A DNA stretch of 24,579 bases from Syncephalis plumigaleata. Taxonomy: Eukaryota > Zoopagomycota > Zoopagomycetes > Zoopagales > Piptocephalidaceae. Positions 9,640 through 19,548 of the stretch are shown here, in pieces. The stretch is taken from assembly GCA_025201365.1 (NCBI GenBank), contig JAIXMF010000199.1, positions 1-24,579 of the forward strand, given 5' to 3'. The position numbers and the translations under genes were made by a program. Positions within the stretch are counted from its first letter, which is position 1. Each line of letters begins with the position of its first letter. Under the pieces are notes generated by a model that searched no databases, was not told the DNA's origin, and saw nothing but the letters and a program-made list of their open reading frames with translations.

Positions 9640-12191
9640 ATGGAACAAGGTGCCGGTCCAGCTGCCAACAACAAAAGCGACGTGTCAACACCAAGCAAGG
9701 CTGCGATTCGCGATACTCTTACGAATGCCGCGACTCCACTTACCTTGGGAGACGAACTGCAGCAAGGTGCCGTGTCTATTAGTGCCAGCAATGGCAGTAA
9801 CAGCACTAAATCTTCAGCTTCAGTTTCAGCTCCAATACTAGTACCAGCATCAAAGTCCGCGCCTATTATAATACCAGCCACTACTGCTGGTATTAACGAC
9901 GGAAGAGCACCTATTGCCGCTTTTAATTCTGCTCCTATTCCCACTCCTGCCATCTCTCCTGCCATCTCTCCTATTCTCGTCCCCGCTCCCGCCACTTCTC
10001 CTGCTACTACCACTGCCATCTCTCCTATTATCGCTTCTACTACTACTGCCACTGGTGCTACCTCGGAGCCGGTGCCTGTTCAATCAGCGGAGGCATTACC
10101 GAATCCAGCACAACTATCAGCTGCTGGCGGCGGTGTACAGGTGTAGAAAAAAGCATAGTAAATTTATTCATGTGCCTTTTGAGTGGCTCGAGCTGAAGCA
10201 GGAGAAACGCGCGAAGCTAGTAGGGTGGGTAACGGTAGATGAGGATAAGCAACGTAAGCTATGTTTAAATGATATTGGCTACACTAACTAACCTATCTAT
10301 AGAATTGCTACTTTACCGTGGCGGCAATTTATCATTCGGTAATGAAGATGACTGGTAAGTTGCTACTATGTCGCCTTGCTATACTTACTAATTGCAATAC
10401 ATCAGTAATTATAAACTTCCTCTCGATAAGATCTGTGTTTTTAATATATCAGAGGTAAGATAATAATCATATTAAACGATGAATGTAATCTAACCTGCAG
10501 CTCATTAGGAGAATGGTATGATTCACATAACAGTAAGTACTATGCTCAAATATATTGAATGTTCAACTAATCATTTATTAGAATGGAGGCTCTGTTGCCT
10601 TAACTAGTAAGTTATTGGTATGCGCGGTCAAATATGCATGTTAATCATTTCTGTAGTAAACGATAAGCAGGAAGATGAAAGCAGTACATTTGGAAATGTT
10701 GGTATTATTAAGATAAGCATTTATAATTGTAAGTTACAGCTTTCCTTATAATCTTGAGCTAACAATATATATAGACAATTTTATATATACCGCACTAGAA
10801 CAACCAGAATCAGAGCAGGTGTCACCTGTTTATTACATACAGGTAAATGAAGACAAATACATACAATATTACTATTAACACGATACAGATGCTGGGTGGT
10901 TATTATCACACCACAGAGCGTCTCGGCGGGTAGGTGACCAAATAGTTAAATGCAGGGAAGTTCTATAATGAATAGCTAACATGCGTATCTAGCGGTGCTT
11001 TCGGCACAGTATACAAGGGGGTATCGTGCACTACCGGAGAAGAAGTCGCGATCAAACAAGCCGGTAGCGACGATACGACACTGGTGAATGAATGGGGCAT
11101 AATGCAAAAGTTTCGACAACAACAGCATATACTACGTGCCATTAGTTTCAACATAAATGACTATGGCACGTTTGTTGTTACCGACCTAGCTAAAGGAGGC
11201 AGTCTAAGAGACTACATTAGCAAAAATCCTCCATATCTCCCTGAAACCAAGGTCAAGACAATTGTCCGGCAAATTCTGTTAGCCCTTCAAGTAAGTAATA
11301 CAACCATAATTAATATCAAAACCATATTAACCCATACACTATTAGGATCTGCACGAGGCCAACATAGCTCACCTTGGTAAGTAATTATGCTTATGATTAA
11401 CTAATAGTATTCATTAATGATAATTTATTAATGTAATTCATTTACAACTAGATATCAAGGTAAGTTATTTGGTTATTTGCTTTATTATAAATATTAACAC
11501 AAGTATAGCCCGAGAACATTCTTTTCAAAGACAAGAAATGTGCATGCGCCCTCTTGGCAGATTTTGGGCTGTCGCTTATATTCACAAGCTCAAACACAAA
11601 TACCAATGGGCCTATTGGCACGCCAGAATACATGGCACCCGAAGTCCTTTTGAGCGGCACGGATGTAAACGCTGTTGTTGATTTTTTTGCCAAACAAGGC
11701 GATGGTGGCAAAGAGAAGGTTGCCCATCTCCACGGCTCACATATCGGCTTCAACAAAAGCGCCGATCTATGGAGCCTAGGTATACTTACGTATTATTTGT
11801 TAAGCGGTAAGTTAATTTTTACTTAAAATTAACGATAGCTAACGTAGTATGTTACAGGTCAGTATCCATTCATGAAGGATCAAAATGAATACACTTATGA
11901 AGAGTACATCAAGACAATTTTTAATGAGCAAACGCCATTTAAAATTATAAATTCTAATGAGCCCATGGTAGAAGGTACGCTATTATTATTACACTAGTAC
12001 AATCCACTAATTGCAATCAATCATGTTTAGCGAAACGTTTTATTAATGGCCTTCTCCATGTTAATCCGGCCCGACGCATGACGGCCGTGGATGCTGCAGA
12101 GCATCCATGGCTTAAATTCGCGCAGGAAGCAAAGCGAAAGCTTGACTGCTTCCTACAATCTGACCTGTCTGAGCCACCAGCAAAGCGATAA
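9640..12191 (+). pseudogene. Chk2/Rad53-like FHA-kinase, frameshifted copy (14 exons)
   Basis: Second copy of the kinase at 989-3542. Exons inferred: 9640-10253, 10303-10354, 10406-10454, 10509-10532, 10582-10606, 10657-10728, 10775-10842, 10889-10929, 10993-11290, 11346-11376, 11452-11459, 11509-11806, 11858-11974 and 12031-12191. All thirteen introns are GT-AG. Exon 1 has two one-base losses against the left copy, near 10134 (ggtgg to ggtg) and in an A run (seven to six) at 10147-10152. A TAG at 10144-10146 therefore closes the frame after 168 residues, before the FHA-like and kinase parts. Everything downstream matches the intact copy with no further net indel. It is either a recent pseudogene or an intact gene carrying homopolymer-type sequencing errors. 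As written it would give only the low-complexity N terminus. Confidence 0.85.
11452..11459 (+). other. 8-nt microexon inside the kinase catalytic loop
   Basis: The bases atatcaag lie between a 75-nt intron ending tttacaactag and a 48-49 nt intron starting gtaagtt. Including them gives the in-frame catalytic motif HLDIKPEN; skipping them destroys it. The mirror is at 1721-1728 in the left arm. Confidence 0.82.
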
Positions 12192-13174
12192 CGGCGCTTT
12201 TAACTGTCATCACTAATGTACCATACAATTCTGTTCAATAAATGTACTACTATTGTCATTAACAATTTAAATTACTGCATGCAAACATTTCCATGCTACT
12301 CCATTCATTCTACTATTGCTCTCTTTATTCACTATGCTTATCTTCATCATTCTACTGTTCCACTACATACACCTGCTTGTCACTATTGTCGTTTCACACT
12401 GCATGTATTCACTATTCCACCTATTGCCCATTCCCCTTGTTGTTTACTTCTTTACATAGCACGCGTATTCTTCGTGTTAACCGCATTCTAGTTGGTTCCT
12501 TGTTTCCCTTGTTTCCCTTTACCTCTTTACCGCTATTGTCTTCTTTGTGTCAACTACATTCCACTTGTCAGTAAACAACATACGTCCTCTTCCTCTTGGC
12601 TCTATGCTAGTTATTCCTTTTCCTTTTATTTACCTGTTTACTTTCTCAGTAATACGCGTCTTCTTCGTGTCATCTGCATTCTACTTACTCCTTCTTTCAC
12701 TTTAACATACACATTCCCAATAGCAACTATTCTGCCATACTGTTATTCTATTCTTTGTTTACTGCTTTCTGTTATTCTTTTTGCTTAGCGTCAGCCTTAA
12801 CTCGTCTTCTCTTGTTCTATTCTGTTCATTCAGCTTTGTCTATTTATCTCAATACTGCTCCCCTACTTTGTTTTCTACTTCATTCGCAACCCTTTGCATA
12901 CATATTCAATATTTTGCTCATTCCCGTGTTCATGTCTATTAACGATCAGCTGTTTATTTAGAAGGTAATTCAATAAAATTATCCTACTCGGCAGTGAGTT
13001 CAAAGAGCGTATATGTTATGGTATTAATGAGTCAGCAATCGTTGTCATTGCACGATGAATTCTCTGTTGATCAACTATTCTGCACAGATATAATGCGTGA
13101 TTCATATGAACCGACTACAAGCGTGTACTCTGCTATTTAAACAGCTCTATTGCTTATATCATTATTCCTACTAA
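12192..13174. other. 3' flank of right kinase, pyrimidine-biased
   Basis: Mirror of 1-988. The plus strand is rich in C and T, which leaves long frames open (12216-12491, 12293-12574, 12492-12788, 12755-12961). Their products are Ser/Leu/Tyr/Cys-rich with no domain, and one frame is broken by the 4-base arm difference near 12294, so I do not call them genes. The degenerate repeats at 12441-12692 lie here. Confidence 0.5.
12441..12692 (+). repeat. Degenerate ~65 bp repeats downstream of right kinase
   Basis: Three units start near 12441, 12513 and 12628. Each has a tttac-ttta lead, a core like acgcgtattcttcgtgt (12461), attgtcttctttgtgt (12534) or acgcgtcttcttcgtgt (12654), then a tail like gcattctagtt or acattccactt. 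Spacing is uneven. Confidence 0.6.
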
Positions 13175-13647
13175 GACGCTCATTGACTAGTAGTGCTATG
13201 AAATATTCCATTAATGCATTAATCTTTGTAAACTGCCTGTCAACTCCTTACTTATACGCATATCGTACAGCTAAAAGCGAAGGAATGGCGATAATAGTCC
13301 TACTGAAGTTCGTTAGCCGCATACTATGAAATTAAATGACATAAGCTGGCATTCTGACAATAATTGATGATACACTAGTTACGCCGTAGCATAAGGTCTA
13401 TATCATTATTAATAGCGTGAAATAACTCGGCATACTAATTGTGCCATACAATGCTCTTACTGCAATATGGCGTATGATTAACATACAATGGTATGCGATA
13501 TTAAGCATGTGAATGCATTAGCAATAGTGCATGTATAGATTGTATATTAGCTAACATCATCGTCATCATTGCCGAGTAGAATCGACTTATCATCTATGTT
13601 TACGACGATAGAAACGTATGGAGGAAGCACTTGCTGCCTGATCAAAG
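13175..13647. other. Unique sequence between palindrome and eIF5B
   Basis: 473 bases with no recognisable exon. A real eIF5B would need a Lys/Glu-rich N-terminal coding region here, and none is visible in any frame. An acceptor-like ctgatcaaag ends this stretch just before the eIF5B homology. Confidence 0.5.
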
Positions 13648-16035
13648 GATGATCTTCGCTCGCCCATTTGCTGTATTCTTGGTCACGTAGATACGGGTAA
13701 AACCAAGCTATTGGATAAGGTGCGCATTATTTGATTAGCTATTACCAATGCTAACCATTATTTCATATAGATCCGACAAACTAATGTTCAAGAAGGTGAA
13801 GCTGGTGGTATTACCCAACAAATTGGTGCCACCTACTTCCCAATTGATGCGGTTAAGCAAAAGACGGAATGCTTACCCGAGGTGATTCGATATTGCCACC
13901 GATCCACTAGTCAATAGTTATTAACGCTCGCTTATTAATAGGACATCAGAATTGAATACAAACTGCCTGGTCTATTGGTCATCGACACGCCAGATCACGA
14001 GTCATTCACTAATATACGATCTCGTGGTTCATCGCTGTATAACATCGCCATTCTCGTTGTAGATATTGTGGTAAGTAGATTGAGATAACGCGAATGGAGT
14101 ACATGAATACATTAGCTGATTGATTCATTCATTTGCACTATTATTATGTAGCATGGTTTAGAGCCACAAACACTCGAGTCATTACGTCTATTGCGTGATC
14201 GTAAAACGCCATTTATTGTTGTACTAAATAAGGTTTGTACACATCGAGGAATATACAAACAGAACAACTAATAATAATGTGCAACGATATCGTTCGTATA
14301 GATTGATCGTGTTTACGACTGGAAACCAATTCCAAACAATACGTTCCGCGACTCGCTTAGTAAACAAAAGCAACACGCACAACGGGAATTTGAGGATCGT
14401 ACCAAAAAAGTCATATTGGAATTTGCTGAACAAGTGAGTCTAGTCGTTAGCTATTATAAAAGTAACACTAATAAATCATTCTATCCTCTACGATACGATA
14501 CGATACAATACGATTAGGATCTCAACTCGTGTCTTTACTATGAGAATAAGAATCTTGGCCGTAATGTGTCGCTCGTGCCAACTTCAGCCATTACAGGCGA
14601 GGGTATTTCCGATCTACTTAACCTGCTGGTGCAACTAACTCAAACGCGTATGAACGACAAGCTAATGTATTTGTCGGAACTGGAGTGTACAGTATTGGAG
14701 GTAAAGGTGATAGAAGGCCTCGGCACCACCATTGATGTTGTATTGTCGAATGGCGTGTTGAACGAAGGTGACCGTATTGTAGTATGCGGCTTGAACGGAC
14801 CTATCGTCACCAATGTCCGAGCACTGCTTACGCCGCAACCATTACTGGAATTACGAGTTAAGATAAGGGAGACAAGCAATAGTGTCTTGGTTAGTAGCAT
14901 CAGCTTACCTGTAAATATACAATGATGATAGTCGGCCTACGTGCATCACAAGACCATTAAAGCCGCCATGAGTGTTAAGATATGCACGCCAGAACTAGAA
15001 AAGACCATTGCCGGTTCCTGTCTCATGGTGGTTGGTCCGGATGACGATGAAGACGATCTCATGGACGAGGTCATGTCCGATCTGCAAACATTGTTGAAGT
15101 CGGTCGACAAAAGTGGTCGCGGTGTTTGTGTACAAGCATCGACTATTGGTTCACTGGAAGCATTGCTGGAATTCCTGCGAGTATCAAAGATCCCCGTGTC
15201 CGGCATTAACATTGGTTCCGTGCATAAGCGTGACATTATTCGCTGCTCGACCATGTTGGAACGAGCCAAGGAATTCGCGGTAATGCTATGCTTTGATGTC
15301 AAGGTCGACAGGGATGCGCAAGAGTTGGCAAATGAAATGGGCATACGTATATTTACCGCCGATATCATCTACCATCTATTCGATCAATTTATGGCATACA
15401 ATAAGATAAATCTACTAGTGCACATAGCATAACAATTGATTAGCAATGATGATGATGAACTAATATGGATGATTTTATTGTGTTATGTTATTTAGAAAAT
15501 TATGAAACAAAAACGCAAGGATCAAGCACCTGAAGTGGTCTTCCCTTGCGTATTAAAGATCGTGCCCGGTTGTGTATTCCACAAGCGTGATCCAATCGTT
15601 TTGGGTGTCGACGTGGTAGAGGGTAATCTTCGTCCCGGTACATCGATCTGCGTGATTAACACGGATCCCGAGACGAAGGAGAGAGAAAGCATCACGCTCG
15701 GTAAGGTGACCAGTATCGAGCAGAATCACAAGAGTGTCGACCTTGTAAAGAAGGGACAAGCTACCGCGGGTGTTGCCGTTAAGATTGAATGTCCCGTCTA
15801 TGAAACACCAAACATGGTAGGTTGTCACTTTACAGAACAGAATGAACTATACAGCAAGGTAAGCGCGACACGACTATTGTTGTACTAATGGATAGCATGG
15901 CTAGAGTATTAATCATCATGTTATTAGATATCTCGTCAATCAATTGATATTCTTAAGGAAAGCTTCCGTAACGATGTGTCCAAGAAGGAATGGGCATTGA
16001 TTGTTAAACTAAAGAAGACGCTGGACATTCAATAA
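13648..16035 (+). CDS. eIF5B conserved core, 5'-truncated and with lesions (9 exons)
   Basis: eIF5B is the IF2-family GTPase that promotes ribosomal subunit joining. Exons inferred: 13648-13719, 13771-13881, 13942-14070, 14152-14232, 14302-14433, 14518-14862, 14932-15405, 15496-15858 and 15928-16035, giving 604 codons with no internal stop. Motifs: GHVDTGKT (P-loop), [10 protein letters not shown] (switch I), [26 protein letters not shown] and the C-terminal [12 protein letters not shown]. The core is full length to the C terminus, but the long charged N-terminal region and any in-frame start are missing. Switch II reads IDTPDHE where the family has DTPGHE. Introns 6 and 7 begin ataagg and ataaat at the places where protein alignment puts the donors; the other donors are GT. 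A cryptic donor gttaag (14857) and gtgcac (15418) could rescue splicing with small changes. I infer a decaying or partial copy. The lack of stops leaves function possible. Confidence 0.85.
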
Positions 16036-17240
16036 ATAAAATGACATGCCATTAGGTAGTAAACTACATAAGAGTGCATTTTTGTATTAATTACATACAG
16101 CGTGAACGAGTAATGATGATCTACGTCACATGGCTATTCAATACATGGCTATATCATTATTTATAATTATGTAACATGATTATGAATTAATAAACGGAAT
16201 TACCGTATTTACTTGATGTTCTTGCCGTGTACCAATACATGTATGATTATTTGGATTATTACGAAATAATAGAAAATAATGATGCATCCTGTGCAAGTAT
16301 AAGCATAGTAAATGGTAGGAAGCAATGGACAGTTTATCTTTATTGCTATGTGTATAATGGTAGTAGAATGGAATAAATGGCTTACATTACTGATAGAAAT
16401 GTCGGAATAGTAGAACGAGTAATGTAGAATGGAATGTAGTCAATATCGTTGACAGTTGGATGTTCTAATTGTAATATTGTTAGTGTATTGTAATAAATGA
16501 ACTTACCTGCAATTAATACTTATGAATGAATGAATGAATGGATTGTAATAAAGTAATAAAATATGTTATGTCCCCATCATATCCGCTATCTTCGGACCGG
16601 GCCTTCCCATCCATAAGTGAAGCGCCATGCTAATACAGTTGAATGTCTTGCGACAAATATCACTATATTACTAAAAATTAATGTAATTGCATTTGGAGTA
16701 CGTGCCTATCAACATATGTACGTCCACCCACCACAGGTGAACATACATCGCTTCGTGTGGTTGTGCAAATTAATACTAGCAAGTAACCATTACTGCTATC
16801 GTATTAATTACGAAGCCGTTGATAGGGATGTTGTCGTCACAAATGCGCTTACATCAACATTTAGCAATAGGGACTACGGTGGCCGGTATATGGGCATTGA
16901 TCACAAGCGGAAACACACACACTTGTGGCAATGACCATATACACATTGACTGATATGGACGATGATTGTTGGCTAGGCGACCACCGCCATAGAACAATGC
17001 TGCCACGGCCGTAGTCGTTCGCGATATATTCAACCGCGCACATGCAATGGGATCAGTAAACTAGCAATGTAATGTATCTAAATACATATGGGCTAGTTTG
17101 GACATAACATAAAAAGGGAGGGAGGATTTTGATGTACATAGGCATATTACAGTTTGAATAGAATAGCGCGAATAAAGAATGATTAAACATACACGAAAAC
17201 ATACCATTAAATAACGTCAGTCATCATAATATCAAGTAAA
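16036..17240. other. Intergenic, mostly without features
   Basis: Contains AT-rich sequence, the second 93 bp repeat (16323-16415) and a (TGAA)4-5 run at about 16523-16541. A 105-codon plus frame at 16617-16934 has no recognised domain or splice context, so I leave it uncalled. An AATAAA just after the eIF5B stop (about 16034-16040) is a plausible polyadenylation signal. Confidence 0.45.
16323..16415 (+). repeat. 93 bp dispersed repeat, copy 2
   Basis: Gap-free partner of 7334-7426 with scattered substitutions, mostly transitions. It starts at caatggacag and ends at ggaatagtagaa. It is followed, like copy 1, by more tagaatggaat motifs. Confidence 0.75.
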
Positions 17241-17570
17241 CTAAGCCCCTTCACCAGCGAAGGCAGCAACATGATGATCAAATATCATGGCAAAGCGTCG
17301 TTTAAATGATAATATGGTGGCAAATTGCCCTAGACACATATCAATATAGAATAAAGATACATGTTCAAGTATTTGCAATCCAATACATTTCATAATACTC
17401 ATATAATAGAGAGGCCATCGCGCTACATTACAACTTAATGACCTGTAGAAACAATGCAGCAGTCCCAAATTATAGCCAGGATCGCGCAATTTGAGATATA
17501 TAAAAGTTTTCCTGGGACAAGGACAGACGCTGCATGTTTCTGCAATCTCTTTACCGGACAGTTCCCGGAA
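17241..17570 (-). CDS. Unidentified open exon, possibly 3' end of a gene
   Basis: On the minus strand an acceptor-like ctaactacatgctgactag is followed by 110 codons ending in TAG at 17241-17243. The translation has a polar start (FRELSGKEIAETC), a Cys cluster (CSVCPCP), then a mixed hydrophobic region with several Tyr, Phe and Met residues and an HH pair near the end. I do not recognise the family. A second minus frame (17435-17788) overlaps it in another phase. The call rests only on an open frame beside a plausible branch point and acceptor. Confidence 0.25.
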   Translation of the reverse strand, partial: FRELSGKEIAETCSVCPCPRKTFIYLKLRDPGYNLGLLHCFYRSLSCNVARWPLYYMSIMKCIGLQILEHVSLFYIDMCLGQFATILSFKRRFAMIFDHHVAAFAGEGA

Positions 17571-18450
17571 CTAGTCAGCATGTAGTTAGCCTCAAAAGAG
17601 TCACATGAAACAGGACGAGCGGAAAGAGAATTGCATCGCAATAGCATCGTATTATACAAGCATACGAAAGCCCGCAAGCAAGCACGAATAGAAGACCGAA
17701 AGCTCGTTACAAGCTCCGTCTCACGCTGGCCGTGATAGGATTTCACCACTTCCAGTATTACGCTGCACGCAAGCAGTTTACAGAGCACTGACCTATTTTA
17801 TTATGTATATGTACAAACAAGAAGGAGTAGAAAGAAGAGAAAGAAAGCAGAGAGAAGAAGAAGAGTAATGAGAAGAGAAGCAAGAAGAAGTAATGAGGAG
17901 AAAGAAGAGTAAAGAAGCAAGGAAGAAGCAAGAAGAAAGCGAGGAAGCGAAATGAAGTAATGAGAGAAGAAGAACGAAGAGACGAAGAAAGAGTAAAGAG
18001 AAGTGGATAGGAAGAAGAAAGAAGAAGCGAGGAAGAAGCGAAGCTGAACAAGCTGTAGAATCGAGCGCTATTTATTTGTTAAAATGACGTCGTTAATCGT
18101 CATTTGGTGATTTGAATAAGTACTGATGATGCCTCATTGTAATTCATTTTGAAATTTAGTATGTCGATAAACACCCACTTCGATAATCCAACTTGATCAT
18201 ATCCTTGTATTTCATTTCATTTTATTTCTTACATATGATCTTTTTACTTGAACGTTTCATAATAGTGTTTATTATAATAAAATAAGGTATGACAACATTT
18301 AAAAAGAGAGAGAAAGATATATTTAGTATGTGCAAAGGGCGCCGCCATTATTACCATTTAGATTGCACGCTATTCTGTATTTGGCAATAAATGCTTTATT
18401 GATAACGATAGTGCTACATTCTACTTCATTTCTTAGTTTAGCATCTACGA
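17571..18450. other. Non-coding stretch with purine tract
   Basis: No supported gene. It contains the purine-rich tract at 17817-18050 and, beyond it, AT-rich sequence with no detectable structure. The minus frame at 17758-18051 is the Ser/Leu/Phe-rich translation of the pyrimidine strand. Confidence 0.45.
17817..18050 (+). repeat. ~230 bp purine-rich (AAG/GAA) tract
   Basis: The plus strand is almost entirely A and G, built of agaag, gaagaa and gaagcaag units with occasional taatg interruptions. Such tracts can form triplex structures or slip in replication. No function is claimed. Confidence 0.8.
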
Positions 18451-18546
18451 TTATTTTATTACGAATGATTTGTCAAGGAGATTAGTCGAGACAGCAGAGT
18501 CTATTAATGTGTGCGCTGATATACCGTTTATCAAAGGTGAAACGGT
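18451..18546 (-). pseudogene. Retropepsin-like protease fragment
   Basis: Minus-strand residues LINGISAHTLIDSAVSTNLL and DKSFVIK resemble the start of a Ty3-type protease, where the active site is normally D(S/T)GA. Here it reads DSAV, so the Gly is lost. A TAA follows at once. It is short, so family assignment relies on its position 3' of Gag in the same strand. Confidence 0.55.
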
Positions 18547-18738
18547 AAGTAACGCTAAAGTGGCACGTATCTGAATGAGTGGGGCCAGCTCAAACCAGGC
18601 GGAATCCTTATTGGTAGAGATGTAACGACGAACCAGTCATCAGTAGAAGTATCACAAGCCATTACTAATGAGTGTCGTTTCTCGAGTTCACGTCATTAAC
18701 ATCTAGTATGTACATTTCCTATGTTGATCAATCTACTT

Positions 18739-19548
18739 CTAAATTGCTATTTTGCGGACGATTGTTATTGTTATTGTTATTGTATTGCCAACGACGATTA
18801 TTGCTGTAGGTATTGTTGCGATTCCTCTGGAAGCAATTTCTCGCAATGTGACCAAGTTCGTTACACGCATAGCAACGCCGTGCATACTACTGTTGTTATT
18901 ATACCTGTGATTGTTATTGTTTCGATTATTCTGGAATCCTAAACTGTTTAGTGCTTGAACTAACGCATCAATATCCATAGATGTGACATTGCTATTATCT
19001 TCCTTTCTTGCTTCGTTTGAGACTCTTTCACTTCTGCAATGTTGTCGAGAATAATAAAGGGCGCGTGTGTTGAGGAATGTATCATCAAGACTGCAAGGAT
19101 TTGCTCGAAGGGACTCAGTCAAATAGTCTACTGGAAGTGTTTGTCGGAATGCCGCAATGAGTTCTTCGTCTGCTGCGTTGGGGATACGACTACGAATGAC
19201 CATGAACCTGGTAATATGTTCTTCTAAATCGAGATTTTCCTTCCACTGCAAACTAGATAATTGCAACCGAGCAATGGAAGCTGACTGGTTGCCTCCATAA
19301 CGTACGAGGATACCCTTTCTAAACTGTTCCCAGGTCTTAGGTGCCTTGGGACTAGCACGCATGGATTGATGCCACGTTGCCGCTGATCCTCCTAATCACT
19401 GAACAGCCCAAACTATTTTCTGTGCTTTATTGTAATTGCTAATTTTCCATACTTGTTCAACAAGGTTGCACCAACGGTCCACAGGAAACTCATTTTCTCC
19501 GGTGAACTTCGGGACTGATGATAAAGGTGATCGATCAGCCTGCACCAT
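18739..19548 (-). pseudogene. Retrotransposon Gag remnant
   Basis: Likely start is the ATG at 19546-19548. The frame reads a Gag-type region (KFTGENEFPVDRWCNLVEQ, later LGGSAATWHQSM and TWEQFRKGIL), matching the capsid-like retrotrans_gag family. A TGA at 19396-19398 interrupts it before LGGSAATW. The frame then runs open from 19395 down to 18739 with an Asn-rich linker. A frame change before the C-terminal knuckle (C-x2-C-x4-H-x4-C at 18833-18874) makes the open frame miss it. At least two lesions are therefore present. Confidence 0.78.

Larger units (their letters stand above)
7798..13174. repeat. Right arm of giant inverted repeat (palindrome)
   Basis: This is the inverted copy of 1-5384 and is 7 bases shorter in total. 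It carries the frameshifted kinase copy on the plus strand. The outer edge at 13174 is where the window's first base finds its partner, so the real palindrome boundary may lie further out on the left. On this side unique sequence follows, and the eIF5B core begins 473 bases later. Confidence 0.96.
18451..19548 (-). mobile_element. Decayed Ty3/gypsy-like retroelement fragment
   Basis: A minus-strand remnant with a Gag region (19548 down to about 18739), a zinc knuckle in a shifted frame (18833-18874) and a retropepsin-like piece (18451-18546). Reverse transcriptase, RNase H and integrase are not seen. No pair of long terminal repeats was found in the window. Several breaks show it is inactive. 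It lies between eIF5B and the second IleRS block and could have contributed to the rearrangements, though nothing ties it to a breakpoint. Confidence 0.75.

Noticed and set aside
9914-10291. 125-codon plus frame that includes the FHA-side sequence KKHSKFIHV
   Set aside because: Produced by the frameshift in the right kinase copy: a Leu/Pro-rich shadow frame joined to the true frame downstream of the deletions.
1-13174. Invertible mating-type or antigen-switch cassette
   Set aside because: The spacer holds only a broken IleRS fragment, and the arms carry a kinase, not regulators or surface proteins. Inversion is possible but no switch function is supported.
13648-16035. RIP-type mutation (CpA to TpA) as the cause of the eIF5B lesions
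   Set aside because: The three inferred changes are in a GG context, not the TpG-to-TpA context expected for typical RIP, and there is no wider transition load or stop codons.
16617-16934. 105-codon plus frame as a gene
   Set aside because: No recognisable domain, no promoter or splice support, and the composition is like flanking non-coding DNA.
19396-19398. TGA in Gag as evidence of a reassigned stop codon
   Set aside because: TGA is used as the natural stop of the PUF60 gene in this window and the Gag has other lesions.
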